From Marixanthomonas sp. SCSIO 43207 (GTDB lineage Bacteria > Bacteroidota > Bacteroidia > Flavobacteriales > Flavobacteriaceae): a stretch of DNA of 64,000 bases. The notes under the pieces are model-generated. The model did not search any database and was not told the DNA's origin. It saw only the letters and a list, made by a program, of their open reading frames with translations. Location of the stretch: contig NZ_CP063203.1 in assembly GCF_019904255.1 (NCBI RefSeq), positions 992,001-1,056,000 of the forward strand, written 5' to 3'. Shown here piece after piece: positions 18,625-26,664 of this stretch. A program made the translations under genes and the position numbers. Each line of letters starts with the position of its first letter. Within the stretch, counting starts at the first letter, position 1.

Positions 18625-19599
18625 ATGCTTTCAGTTTCTATAAAATCCTTTTCATATGGCTCAAAAACGATACTTCAGAATATCGATTTTAGTTTGAAAC
18701 AAGGAAATCACCTTGCCATTTTGGGCGAAAGCGGATGTGGAAAATCAACACTACTTCATATAATTTATGGATTATTACATTTAGAAAACGGAACTATTTT
18801 CTGGAATGATGAAAAACTAAAAGGTCCTAAACATACTTTAATTCCGGGAGAAGCCTCTATGAAATTAGTCGCTCAAGAGTTAAATGTAATGCCTTTTACC
18901 ACTGTAAAAGAAAATATTGCTGAGCATTTACCCCGTTTACATCATCAAGAAGAAGCCAATCGAGTAACAAAATTGTTAAAAGTAGTTGACCTACTTCAAG
19001 TGGCAGACCGAAAAGTAAAAACGTTGAGTGGAGGTCAAAAACAACGAGTAGCATTAGCAAAAGCTCTTGCCAATACACCAAAACTATTATTACTTGATGA
19101 GCCGTTTAGTAGTATTGATACCTTCCGAAAGAATAAACTTCGTAGAGATCTTTTTCAGTATTTAAAAGAAGAAAATATAAGCTGTATTACCGCCACTCAC
19201 GATGCAGAAGAGGCGTTATCTTTTTCAGATGAGTTACTGTTATTGAAAGATGGAAAAATAGAACGCAAAGGAAATCCTGAACTGATTTACACCAACTTAC
19301 AATCTGAATATCAAGCAGGTTTTTTTGGTGATGTAACAATTTTACCTAAAGGATTGTTTTCTTCAGAAAAATTAATATTACTACCCCATGAGCTTGTTGT
19401 CTCTTCAGAAAAAACAGCGTTAAACGTACTAGTAAAAAACTCCTTTTTTAAAGGAACTCATTATTTAATTGAAGCTATATTTAAAGAATGTCCTGTGTTT
19501 TTTAATCATGTGAAAGCACTTCAAGAAGGGGAAGAAGTTTTTTTGGCTACAGAAAAAGCAAAAAAAAGACCCAGAAAGGAAAATCTCACTAGGTCTTGA
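18625..19599 (+). CDS. ABC transporter ATP-binding protein, orphan, PotA-like
   Basis: A 324-residue ABC ATPase. Walker A is GESGCGKST (34-42), the signature LSGGQKQRVALAKAL starts near 134, Walker B LLLLDEPFSSID is near 154-165 and the switch His is in TATHDAEEA. After residue 230 a small beta-rich region resembles the TOBE regulatory domain of PotA/CysA/ModC importers. No permease or binding protein is next to it, so the substrate is unknown and the membrane partner is encoded elsewhere. It starts 14 nt past the preceding terminator. Confidence 0.88.
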   Translation: MLSVSIKSFSYGSKTILQNIDFSLKQGNHLAILGESGCGKSTLLHIIYGLLHLENGTIFWNDEKLKGPKHTLIPGEASMKLVAQELNVMPFTTVKENIAEHLPRLHHQEEANRVTKLLKVVDLLQVADRKVKTLSGGQKQRVALAKALANTPKLLLLDEPFSSIDTFRKNKLRRDLFQYLKEENISCITATHDAEEALSFSDELLLLKDGKIERKGNPELIYTNLQSEYQAGFFGDVTILPKGLFSSEKLILLPHELVVSSEKTALNVLVKNSFFKGTHYLIEAIFKECPVFFNHVKALQEGEEVFLATEKAKKRPRKENLTRS

Positions 19600-19620
19600 T
19601 TTTATATTTTAAAAAATTTA

Positions 19621-20259
19621 TTAAACTTCTTTTAGCGCTTCTTCAATTTCAGTTTCACCTTGTAAAATCTCAAAGGTTTGATTGGGCGCTATATCATCGT
19701 GTAGCGCGGCAACCAATGTTTCGGCTACATCATCACGAGTAATGCTTCCTCGTTCATTAAGTTTTTTGGCTAGTTTTATTTTACCTTTACCTTCGTCATT
19801 GGTTAAAGCTCCCGGGCGCACTATGGAGTAGTTCATCCCACTATTACGTAAATGCTCATCTGCATTTTGTTTAGCTTTTAAATAATGTTGTAAATCTTCA
19901 ACCTGCTCAGGATTATCGGCTCCCATTGAGCTAAGCATTACAAATTTTCTAATTCCAGCAATTTTAGCAAGGTCTATTAGTTTTTTTGCGCCTTCTTGAT
20001 CTACAGCCGTAGTTTTTTCATCAGATGTTGCTCCTCCAGATCCTGCAGCAAAAATTATTTTATGAATTCTCGTTACAGTATGGCTCACGTTTTTTTCAAG
20101 ATCGCCCATAACGGTTTCAATATCTTTTTTCTCAAACTGTTCAGCTTGATCTTGATGGCGAATCATTGCCACCGGAGCATAGTTTCTGTATCTATCTAAA
20201 ACTTCAACAATTTTTTTTCCTGTGGTACCGTTGGCACCCACTACTAATACTTTTTCCAT
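19621..20259 (-). CDS. NAD(P)-binding atypical short-chain dehydrogenase
   Basis: A 212-residue Rossmann protein of the NmrA/atypical SDR type. VVGANGTTGKKIVEVL (6-21) is the glycine-rich nucleotide loop and KFVMLSSMGADNPE the strand carrying the active-site region; the Y-x-x-x-K of classical SDRs is replaced by HYLKAKQNADEHLRNSG, as in YhfK/YwnB-like proteins. RPGALTNDEGKG follows. Probably a cytosolic oxidoreductase or redox sensor; the substrate is unknown. It converges on the ABC gene with about 20 nt between. Confidence 0.8.
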   Translation of the reverse strand: MEKVLVVGANGTTGKKIVEVLDRYRNYAPVAMIRHQDQAEQFEKKDIETVMGDLEKNVSHTVTRIHKIIFAAGSGGATSDEKTTAVDQEGAKKLIDLAKIAGIRKFVMLSSMGADNPEQVEDLQHYLKAKQNADEHLRNSGMNYSIVRPGALTNDEGKGKIKLAKKLNERGSITRDDVAETLVAALHDDIAPNQTFEILQGETEIEEALKEV

Positions 20260-20399
20260 ACCCCCAAATTACGAAAAACTACGAGCTTAAAAATAGTTGT
20301 TAACTCCTTTTAACTTAGGTTTTAGAATGTTTTTACGATTTTCAATCAAGTTATATTTTTTTTTCTGAAAAGATTAACGTTCTTGCTTTTACTAGACAG

Positions 20400-20407
20400 T
20401 ACCTTTG
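20400..20407 (+). promoter_or_regulatory. -7 box of the FUSC-family gene
   Basis: TACCTTTG is an exact TAnnTTTG match. The most upstream in-frame start (TTG at 20405) lies inside it, so translation must begin further downstream. Confidence 0.5.
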
Positions 20408-20425
20408 CACCTTAATTATCACGTT

Positions 20426-22663
20426 TTGCCTAGTTTAACACAAACCATCTCAACAAACTTTAGAGAGTTTTTACTGTTTTTGAAAAGCACTGATTTTTCA
20501 AAAGCTATTATCGTAGGTATTGCTTTGACATTGCCAGTGGTTATTGGGTTAAAGTTTGGTTTTGTTGAAATAGCCATAGCTCTTGCTTTTGGCGCATTTT
20601 GGAGTTCGCCGAGTGACGTTAGTGGGAGTTTTAAGCATAAGCGTAACGGTATATTATTTTCAATCCTACTCATTATTATAGTAAGTTTTATAGGAGGTTA
20701 CCTTAACTTCAACACTCTACTTTTAATACCTGTTTTGGGAGTGCTTACTTTTTCTATTTCTTACATTGCTGTTTTTGGCTTTAGAGCTTCATTAATTAGT
20801 TTTTCAGGGTTGTTAGCGTTAGTATTGAGTTTTGCTCACGATGCCGAAAGACTTGCCACGTATGAGTATGCCTTTTTTATAGGTTTAGGAGGATTATGGT
20901 ATCTTTTACTAGCAACAATTTGGCATAAAATTAATCCGAAAGGTCAAACAGAAGAGCTGCTAACAAAAACCTATCAACTTACTGCTCAGTTTTTGGAAAT
21001 TAGAGGAAAACTAATAGATCCACAATCCAACAGAGAAACATTACAAAAACAACTCCTAGAATTACAAGCAGATATTAATGACAATCATGAAACTTTACGT
21101 GAGATATTAATTTCTTCAAGAAAAAGTTCTGGTAGGTCTATATATGAAAGTAAACGTTTATTGGTTTTTGTACAATTGATTGATATGCTCGAAACAGCAT
21201 TGGCAAACCCGGTTCATTATGATAAGATGGACCAATTTTTAAGCAAACAACCTGAATTTGTAGAGAAGTTTCAGAAACTGTTGTTTGAAATGTCAAATCA
21301 ATTATTACTTATTTCTGAAGCTAGGCAACACGTTAAAAAAATACCCAGTAACAAGCCTTTACTTGATTGTTTTCAAACCTTAAAAAATAAGATAGCCGAT
21401 TTAAAATCTACTTCTGAAACCGAAAATTATGAAGATTTTTTAATGCTTCAAAACCTATTGGAATATCAAGAAAATCAAATTGAAAAAATTCAGAAAATAA
21501 AGTGGTTGCTGGCAAATCCTAATCCGCGTGATATTAAATTTATAAAGAAAGATGTTGCCAAACGATTTGTAACTACACAAGATTACAACCCGGCAATTTT
21601 GATACGAAATTTCAGTTTTAAGTCTGCTATTTTTAAACATGCTTTGAGACTTGCCGTAGCTGTAATGATTGGGTATGGTATAGGTGTGTTGTTTGATTTC
21701 CAAAACCCATATTGGATACTATTAACGCTTATTGTGATTATGCGTCCTAGTTATGGGCTTACAAAAACTCGTTCAAAAGAGAGAATAATAGGAACATTAA
21801 TAGGAGGAGCTATTGCTATTGCTGTAGTTTTTATTACACAAAACACTTATGTTTATGCAATTTTGGGACTAGGATCATTGGTAATTGCTTTGTCTATGAT
21901 TCAAAAAAACTATAAAACGGCAGCTACATTTATCACCTTGAGTGTTGTGTTTATTTATGCTCTTATAAGTCCAGATGTTCTTACGGTCATTCAGTTTAGA
22001 ATCATAGATACGTTAATTGGTGCAGGGGTTGCTACACTAGCTATATTGTTTTTGTGGCCTGCTTGGGAGTTTATGGATATTAAAAGTAGTATTGAGAAAA
22101 GTGTCTTGGCAAACAAAAGTTATCTTTCAGAAATTATAACTTTTTATGAGAAAAAAGGAAAGCGACCAACATCATATAAACTTTCTAGAAAAATGGCTTT
22201 TTTGGAAATGTCAAACTTAAGTGCAGCTTTTCAAAGAATGACCCAAGACCCAAAGTCAAAACAAAAAAACTTGGAAAAGGTGTATGAATTGGTAGTATTA
22301 AACCAAACATTTTTATCCTCGTTAGCTTCATTAAGTACCTATATTCAAAACCATCCTACAACAGAGGCTTCTAGTCGTTTTTCTACTGCGGGAATGCATA
22401 TTGATGAAAACTTGGAGCAATTACTGGTTAACTTAAAACAGCTTGTTGAAAATGATGATATGTCTGTAACTGAACAAAACGACTTTTTTAAACGTGAACT
22501 CCCTCAATTTACTATTGAAAATCCTGATTTACCAACTTCTGTTCACCCAAAACTTGAACGTCAATTTCAGGAGGCTCATTTAATACGTGAGCAGTTACAC
22601 TGGTTGTTTTCTATTAGTAAAAAAATGCTCAAACTTTCAAAAACTATAAAACTTCCAGAATAA
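20426..22663 (+). CDS. FUSC family inner-membrane protein (YccS/YhfK-like)
   Basis: A protein of about 745 residues with two membrane blocks, one at the N-terminus (about 25-170) and one in the middle (about 395-540), each followed by a long helical cytosolic segment, as in YccS/YhfK and aromatic-acid exporter (AaeB) proteins. NPYWILLTLIVIMRPSYGLTKTRSKERIIGTLIGG is the FUSC signature. It probably exports an organic anion or aromatic acid; the substrate is unknown. The start chosen is TTG at 20426, giving MPSLTQTIS, because TTG at 20405 falls in the promoter box; no ATG is available near the N-terminus. Confidence 0.83.
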   Translation: MPSLTQTISTNFREFLLFLKSTDFSKAIIVGIALTLPVVIGLKFGFVEIAIALAFGAFWSSPSDVSGSFKHKRNGILFSILLIIIVSFIGGYLNFNTLLLIPVLGVLTFSISYIAVFGFRASLISFSGLLALVLSFAHDAERLATYEYAFFIGLGGLWYLLLATIWHKINPKGQTEELLTKTYQLTAQFLEIRGKLIDPQSNRETLQKQLLELQADINDNHETLREILISSRKSSGRSIYESKRLLVFVQLIDMLETALANPVHYDKMDQFLSKQPEFVEKFQKLLFEMSNQLLLISEARQHVKKIPSNKPLLDCFQTLKNKIADLKSTSETENYEDFLMLQNLLEYQENQIEKIQKIKWLLANPNPRDIKFIKKDVAKRFVTTQDYNPAILIRNFSFKSAIFKHALRLAVAVMIGYGIGVLFDFQNPYWILLTLIVIMRPSYGLTKTRSKERIIGTLIGGAIAIAVVFITQNTYVYAILGLGSLVIALSMIQKNYKTAATFITLSVVFIYALISPDVLTVIQFRIIDTLIGAGVATLAILFLWPAWEFMDIKSSIEKSVLANKSYLSEIITFYEKKGKRPTSYKLSRKMAFLEMSNLSAAFQRMTQDPKSKQKNLEKVYELVVLNQTFLSSLASLSTYIQNHPTTEASSRFSTAGMHIDENLEQLLVNLKQLVENDDMSVTEQNDFFKRELPQFTIENPDLPTSVHPKLERQFQEAHLIREQLHWLFSISKKMLKLSKTIKLPE

Positions 22664-22684
22664 GGTTTGGCTCTTCTTCATTTG

Positions 22685-22699
22685 TGGCACGCAATTTGA
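22685..22699 (+). promoter_or_regulatory. possible sigma-54-type promoter
   Basis: TGGCACG-CAAT-TTGA is close to the sigma-54 consensus TGGCACG-N4-TTGC, with the -24 GG intact and the -12 GC reading GA. It lies in a 222-bp gap between two convergent genes and points into the candidate small transcript that ends at the hairpin at 22832-22872. Confidence 0.3.
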
Positions 22700-22704
22700 A
22701 ATAT

Positions 22705-22872
22705 TACTTACGTATAAAAGTTTAACAATGGATTATGATTGTGTAAATAACAATTTTTAATGCAAAGCGTTTTACACACAGAAAAAGAAAGAGTATTTAA
22801 AAAATAAATAAGTTTTTTTGGTTGGTTAGTAGAAGCCGTCTCACCCTTCATATTTGAAGTTGAGGCGGTTTC
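22705..22872 (+). ncRNA. candidate small RNA between FUSC gene and nadD
   Basis: Between a sigma-54-like promoter and a long hairpin lies about 170 bases with no gene-sized frame; the only ATG frame (22728-22760) encodes 10 residues. Convergent flanking genes would not need this spacer, so a small regulatory RNA is possible. This is inference from position and signals only. Confidence 0.25.
22832..22872. terminator. long hairpin between convergent genes
   Basis: GAAGCCGTCTCACCCTTCA and TGAAGTTGAGGCGGTTTC pair with G-T wobbles and one bulge around a TATT loop. Either side has only a weak T run, so direction is unclear; it could end nadD, the upstream gene or a small RNA. Confidence 0.5.
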
Positions 22873-22885
22873 TCATATACAAGTG

Positions 22886-23476
22886 TTACTTGTAAAAATT
22901 CATTTCATCAAGATATTTCCACACCTCGTGTGGTAACATGGGCCTAATGTTGATTCCGGTTTTAATTCCTTTGCGTATATAGGTTGAAGAGAGTTCCATA
23001 ATGGGGGCGTCAACTCTGGTGATTTTTGGGTGACCATCAAACTGTGTTTCAATAGTTCCTTCTGAAATTCTAGGATATACATAAATAGCATAGCGATCTA
23101 AAATAACCTCATAGTTTTTCCATTTATGGAGACTCTTCAAGTTGTCTTCACCCATAATTAAAGAAAAGGATTTTTCAGGATATTTTTCTTCTAGATGTGC
23201 TAATGTATTGGTAGTATAATTAGGTTGAGGTAAATCAAATTCAATATTACTAGCTTGTAATTTAGGGTATTCTTCTACTGCAATACGAACCATTCTTAAA
23301 CGGTGGTGGTCGTCAAGTAACGTCTTCTTTTTTTTGTGAGGGTTATGTGGTGTAACGACCATCCATACTTCATCTAGATCACTGTTTTCAACTAGATGAT
23401 TTGCAATGATAAGATGCCCAATGTGTATGGGATTAAAAGTACCAAAGTAAAGTCCGATTTTTTTTGCTGAAATCAT
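22886..23476 (-). CDS. nadD: nicotinate-nucleotide adenylyltransferase
   Basis: A 196-residue nucleotidyltransferase that adenylates nicotinate mononucleotide in NAD synthesis. GTFNPIHIGH (12-21) is the HxGH catalytic motif, VTPHNPHKKK binds substrate, LIMGEDNLKSLHKWKNYEVI is typical, and SSTYIRKGI near 165 is the ISSTxIR motif. It is the last gene of the yicC-gmk-nadD operon; the gmk stop and nadD start are adjacent. Confidence 0.94.
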   Translation of the reverse strand: MISAKKIGLYFGTFNPIHIGHLIIANHLVENSDLDEVWMVVTPHNPHKKKKTLLDDHHRLRMVRIAVEEYPKLQASNIEFDLPQPNYTTNTLAHLEEKYPEKSFSLIMGEDNLKSLHKWKNYEVILDRYAIYVYPRISEGTIETQFDGHPKITRVDAPIMELSSTYIRKGIKTGINIRPMLPHEVWKYLDEMNFYK

Positions 23477-24070
23477 TTACTCTTCTTCTTCGCTGTGACC
23501 ATTTTTAATAAAACTTGACACAAGTTCTTTTGCTTCGTTTAAAGCAGTATCTAGATCATTGTTTTTAATGATGTAATCAAATTGTGGAGCTGTAGCAAGC
23601 TCTACAGAAGCTTTTGCAATACGCATATTGATACGCTCATCGCTCTCGGTTTTACGTTTTTTAAGCCTTCTTTTTAATTCATCAACGCTTGGAGGTTTTA
23701 CAAAAACAGCCAATGTCCTGTCTGGATATTTCTTTTTAATTCTAAGTCCGCCAACTACGTCAATATCAAAAATTACATTTTTACCTTGTGCCCAAATGCG
23801 TTCTACTTCGGTTTTTAAGGTTCCGTAGAAGTTATCTCGATACACTTCTTCCCATTCAAGGAAATCACCATTTTTTATGTGTTGTTTAAAATCTTTTAAA
23901 CTTATAAAATAATAGTCTTTACCGTGTTCTTCATCACCTCTAGCTTCTCTTGATGTACAAGAAATTGAAAAATCAAGGTTTAATTCTTTTTGAGCAAGTA
24001 GGTGTTGAACAATTGTAGTTTTACCACTTCCTGAAGGTGCTGAAAAAACAAATAATTTGCCTCCTTTCAT
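23477..24070 (-). CDS. gmk: guanylate kinase
   Basis: A 197-residue P-loop kinase that converts GMP and ATP to GDP and ADP. APSGSGKTT (11-19) is the Walker A loop; SCTSREARGDEEHGKDYYFIS is the GMP-binding region, followed by DIDVVGGLRIKKKYP (Walker B) and the lid RLKKRKTESDERINMR. Length is normal. Its ATG overlaps the yicC stop (TAATG), so it is translationally coupled. Confidence 0.95.
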   Translation of the reverse strand: MKGGKLFVFSAPSGSGKTTIVQHLLAQKELNLDFSISCTSREARGDEEHGKDYYFISLKDFKQHIKNGDFLEWEEVYRDNFYGTLKTEVERIWAQGKNVIFDIDVVGGLRIKKKYPDRTLAVFVKPPSVDELKRRLKKRKTESDERINMRIAKASVELATAPQFDYIIKNNDLDTALNEAKELVSSFIKNGHSEEEE

Positions 24071-24927
24071 TACAGTACGTTTAGCGCTTGTTCCTTAATC
24101 TTTTCTAGCTCGTCTTTCATTTGCACAACCACTTGTTGCATAGGTGCAAAATTTGCTTTGCTACCAATTGTGTTAATTTCACGACCTATTTCTTGAGAAA
24201 TAAACCCCAGCTTTTTACCATTGCTAGTTTTGCTTTGTAGTGTTTCAGAAAAATATTCTAGGTGATTTTGTAATCTAACTTTTTCTTCGGTGATGTCATA
24301 TTTTTCAAGGTAATACATCAACTCTTGCTCAAAGCGGTTTTCATCAACTGTTTCTTTTAAATCACTTACAGCTTTGGTTAAACGCTCTTTTACGTTATCC
24401 ATTCGTTGAGGATCAAGCTTCATTACTTCTTCCAATAAAGCCGAAATATTATTGATTCGCTTTTGAAAATCTGCCTCTAGAGCTTTTCCTTCGTCAGTTC
24501 TATATTGGTTGATTGAACGTAAAGCTTCATCAACCGCTTCGATGATTTTGTTGTATTCGGTTTCGTCAATTTCATCGCGTTCGGTTTGTAGTGCATCTGG
24601 AAAACGAACGGCCATTTTCATTAATTCAACAGGATTACCATCTGTAATATGAGCCAGTTGTTTCATATATTGTTTTACAGCAGCTTCATTGATAACGGTG
24701 TTGGTTTCTTCGCCTGTCAATTCAACGTATAAATTGAAATCAACCTTGCCTCGAGAGAGTGATTTTGATATTCTTTTACGAATATCCAATTCCTTTTCAC
24801 GATATGCTGAAGGAACTCTTGCATTCACATCGAGGTTTTTGCTGTTCAACGATTTTATTTCAACCGTGATTTTTTTGGATGGCAACTGTACTAGACTTTT
24901 GCCATAACCGGTCATAGACTGGATCAT
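24070..24927 (-). CDS. yicC: YicC family protein (endoribonuclease-type)
   Basis: A 285-residue YicC/YloC protein. The N-terminus MIQSMTGYGKSLVQL and VEIKSLNSKNLDVNAR are family signatures, and the C-terminal DUF1732 part ends with LGFISQEIGREINTIGSKAN. E. coli YicC is reported to be an endoribonuclease acting on a small RNA; the same role here is inference. It is first in the operon with gmk and nadD, with a TACCTTTG promoter box just upstream. Confidence 0.9.
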   Translation of the reverse strand: MIQSMTGYGKSLVQLPSKKITVEIKSLNSKNLDVNARVPSAYREKELDIRKRISKSLSRGKVDFNLYVELTGEETNTVINEAAVKQYMKQLAHITDGNPVELMKMAVRFPDALQTERDEIDETEYNKIIEAVDEALRSINQYRTDEGKALEADFQKRINNISALLEEVMKLDPQRMDNVKERLTKAVSDLKETVDENRFEQELMYYLEKYDITEEKVRLQNHLEYFSETLQSKTSNGKKLGFISQEIGREINTIGSKANFAPMQQVVVQMKDELEKIKEQALNVL

Positions 24928-24946
24928 AAATTTATTTTAATGGTTG

Positions 24947-24954
24947 CAAAGGTA
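24947..24954 (-). promoter_or_regulatory. -7 box of the yicC-gmk-nadD operon
   Basis: On the minus strand this reads TACCTTTG, an exact TAnnTTTG match, 20 nt before the yicC ATG. Confidence 0.5.
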
Positions 24955-24997
24955 GTAAATTACAAGATAGTAGCAGTTTTTATACTCAAATTGAAAT

Positions 24998-25960
24998 CTA
25001 ATGTATTTCATTTAAAAAATTTGCTGCTCTTTTTTCAGAATAATAGATTTTATTGGTTTGATGAAAACCAACGTGACCTCCATATTCTGGTGTTTCAAGG
25101 TAGATGTTTTTTGAGTTTTGGGCGATTTTGTATGGATAACTGTCTGCTGTTAAAAATGAATCATTTTTTGCATTTAAAATCAATACCGGAATGGTAATAT
25201 TAGGTAAAAATTGCTTGCTGCTATTTTGTTTATAATAATCATAAGCATCTTTAAAACCGTGAGCTGGTGCAGTGTATACATTATCAAAATCTAATAGTGA
25301 TTTTACTTGTTTTACAGCTGCAGCACTCATTTTATCTGGAAATTGCTTTGCTTTTATGTTAAGTTTTTTTCGCAAATTATGTAGAAAGGAAGTACGGTAA
25401 ATCCAATTATCAAAATTTGAGAGTGACTCAAGAGTTCCTTTTAAGTTTAAAGGTGTAGAGATGGCAACAGCTTTCTTTATTTCTTTAGAAATTATTTTTT
25501 GCTCGCCTAAATATTTCAGCATTAAATTACCACCTAGGCTAAAACCAAGTAAAGAAATAGTCGTGTATTTGTTTTTATCCTGAAGAAATTTAACCACTGA
25601 GTCAAGATCTTCGGTTTTTCCTGCGTTGTAAGATGCAAATAAATTGTTGGGCTCGCCACTGCATCCTCTAAAATTTACAGCAGCAACATCCCAACCGGTT
25701 TTTGTGAGTTGTAATGCTTGTCCTTTAATGTAACGACGTTGAGCATTTCCTTCTAGACCGTGTAAAATAATAGCTATCTTTTGCGTTTTCTTTTTTGAAA
25801 ATGAAAAATCAATGTCTAAAAAATCACCATCATCCAATTTTAAGCGTTCTCGCTGTTGCTTTAACTTAGGGATTGGTCTTAATTTTGCTGAATAAATGGT
25901 AGCAAAATGACCATTTTTAAAAACACCTTTAGGTTTGTAAGTAGATGATATTAGCGGCAT
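24998..25960 (-). CDS. YheT-like alpha/beta hydrolase
   Basis: A 320-residue hydrolase of the YheT/ABHD1-3 group. ILHGLEGNAQRRYIKG is the oxyanion region and GFSLGGN the nucleophile elbow (Ser141). VNFRGCSGEPN..SYNAGKTEDLD is the group signature. The acid Asp lies in ILNAKNDSFL and the base His in YGGHVGFH. Related proteins hydrolyse medium-chain esters or lipids; the exact substrate is not known. The longest frame begins with GTG at 26008, upstream of a TACTTTTG box, so ATG at 25960 is chosen. It is divergent from the TetR operon, whose operator lies in the shared region. Confidence 0.87.
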   Translation of the reverse strand: MPLISSTYKPKGVFKNGHFATIYSAKLRPIPKLKQQRERLKLDDGDFLDIDFSFSKKKTQKIAIILHGLEGNAQRRYIKGQALQLTKTGWDVAAVNFRGCSGEPNNLFASYNAGKTEDLDSVVKFLQDKNKYTTISLLGFSLGGNLMLKYLGEQKIISKEIKKAVAISTPLNLKGTLESLSNFDNWIYRTSFLHNLRKKLNIKAKQFPDKMSAAAVKQVKSLLDFDNVYTAPAHGFKDAYDYYKQNSSKQFLPNITIPVLILNAKNDSFLTADSYPYKIAQNSKNIYLETPEYGGHVGFHQTNKIYYSEKRAANFLNEIH

Positions 25961-25982
25961 TTTGTGAAGGTAATTATTAGTG

Positions 25983-25990
25983 CAAAAGTA
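25983..25990 (-). promoter_or_regulatory. -7 box of the YheT-like hydrolase gene
   Basis: On the minus strand this reads TACTTTTG, an exact TAnnTTTG match, 23 nt before the ATG. It supports the shorter start. Confidence 0.5.
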
Positions 25991-26026
25991 AGCAATTCTT
26001 AATTTCACGTTAAACGTTCTCTTAGT

Positions 26027-26057
26027 TTTGTCATTAAGATACCGATTGGTATCTTTG
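26027..26057 (+). promoter_or_regulatory. consensus promoter of the TetR operon
   Basis: TTTG (26027-26030), 19 bp spacer, then TATCTTTG (26050-26057), matching the Bacteroidetes TTTG-N19-TAnnTTTG promoter in both elements. The start codon follows 5 nt after the -7 box, so the leader is very short or absent. Confidence 0.7.
26036..26055. promoter_or_regulatory. palindromic operator, probable TetR site
   Basis: A perfect inverted repeat AAGATACC-GATT-GGTATCTT. It fills the spacer and overlaps the -7 box of the TetR gene's own promoter, the usual place for an autorepressor. Eight-base arms with a 4-base centre suit a TetR dimer. Confidence 0.65.
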
Positions 26058-26061
26058 CATT

Positions 26062-26655
26062 ATGCGAAACGCAGAAACAACAAAAAATACCATCATTAAT
26101 GAAAGTGCCAACTTGTTTAACATGCAGGGGTACAAGGCAACTTCAATAAGTGATATAACCAAAGCAACAGGCTTAACCAAGGGTGCTATTTATCGACATT
26201 TTGAAAATAAGCAAGATCTAGAAAAGCACGCTTTACAACGCTTATCACAAATAATGTTTGGAGAGATAAGAACTTCAATTAAGCAAGCCAATACGTTTAT
26301 TGAAAAATTTGAAGCTATCTTTTCTTTTTTTGAAAATTACATGAACACACCGCTTTATAAAGGAGGTTGTCCTGTTATGAATGCCGCTGTAGAAGCAGAT
26401 GACACCAATCCTGTATTAAGAAAACAAGCTTCGGAAATGTTACAAAAGCTTCAACAATCAATAGAAACGTTAATTGAAAATGGTATAAAAAACCAACAAG
26501 TGAAAGCCAATACAGATATTCGGTTTTACAGCACCATTTTTATTGCCACGCTTGAAGGTGGCATTATGATGAGCAGATTGGACAAAAATAAAGAGCCAAT
26601 TCTTCATACAATTTCACACTTACGAAATGTAGTTACTGAAATTTCAAATAAATAA
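26062..26655 (+). CDS. TetR family transcriptional regulator
   Basis: A 197-residue repressor. The N-terminal helix-turn-helix (about 9-55) reads FNMQGYKATSISDITKATGLTKGAIYRHFENK. The ligand-binding part has GGCPVMNAAVEADDTNP near residues 98-114, a signature of a TetR subgroup that often senses hydrophobic compounds or oxidants (a Cys is present). It is first in an operon with a hydrolase and a thioesterase and probably represses it through the palindrome at 26036-26055. The ligand, perhaps an acyl or ester compound, is inferred from the neighbours. Confidence 0.88.
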   Translation: MRNAETTKNTIINESANLFNMQGYKATSISDITKATGLTKGAIYRHFENKQDLEKHALQRLSQIMFGEIRTSIKQANTFIEKFEAIFSFFENYMNTPLYKGGCPVMNAAVEADDTNPVLRKQASEMLQKLQQSIETLIENGIKNQQVKANTDIRFYSTIFIATLEGGIMMSRLDKNKEPILHTISHLRNVVTEISNK

Positions 26656-26664
26656 TCCCTAAGA

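Noticed and set aside
24940-25197. Plus-strand frame of 85 codons at the 3' end of the YheT-like gene
   Set aside because: It is antisense to a conserved hydrolase, has no recognisable domain, and its composition mirrors the opposite strand.
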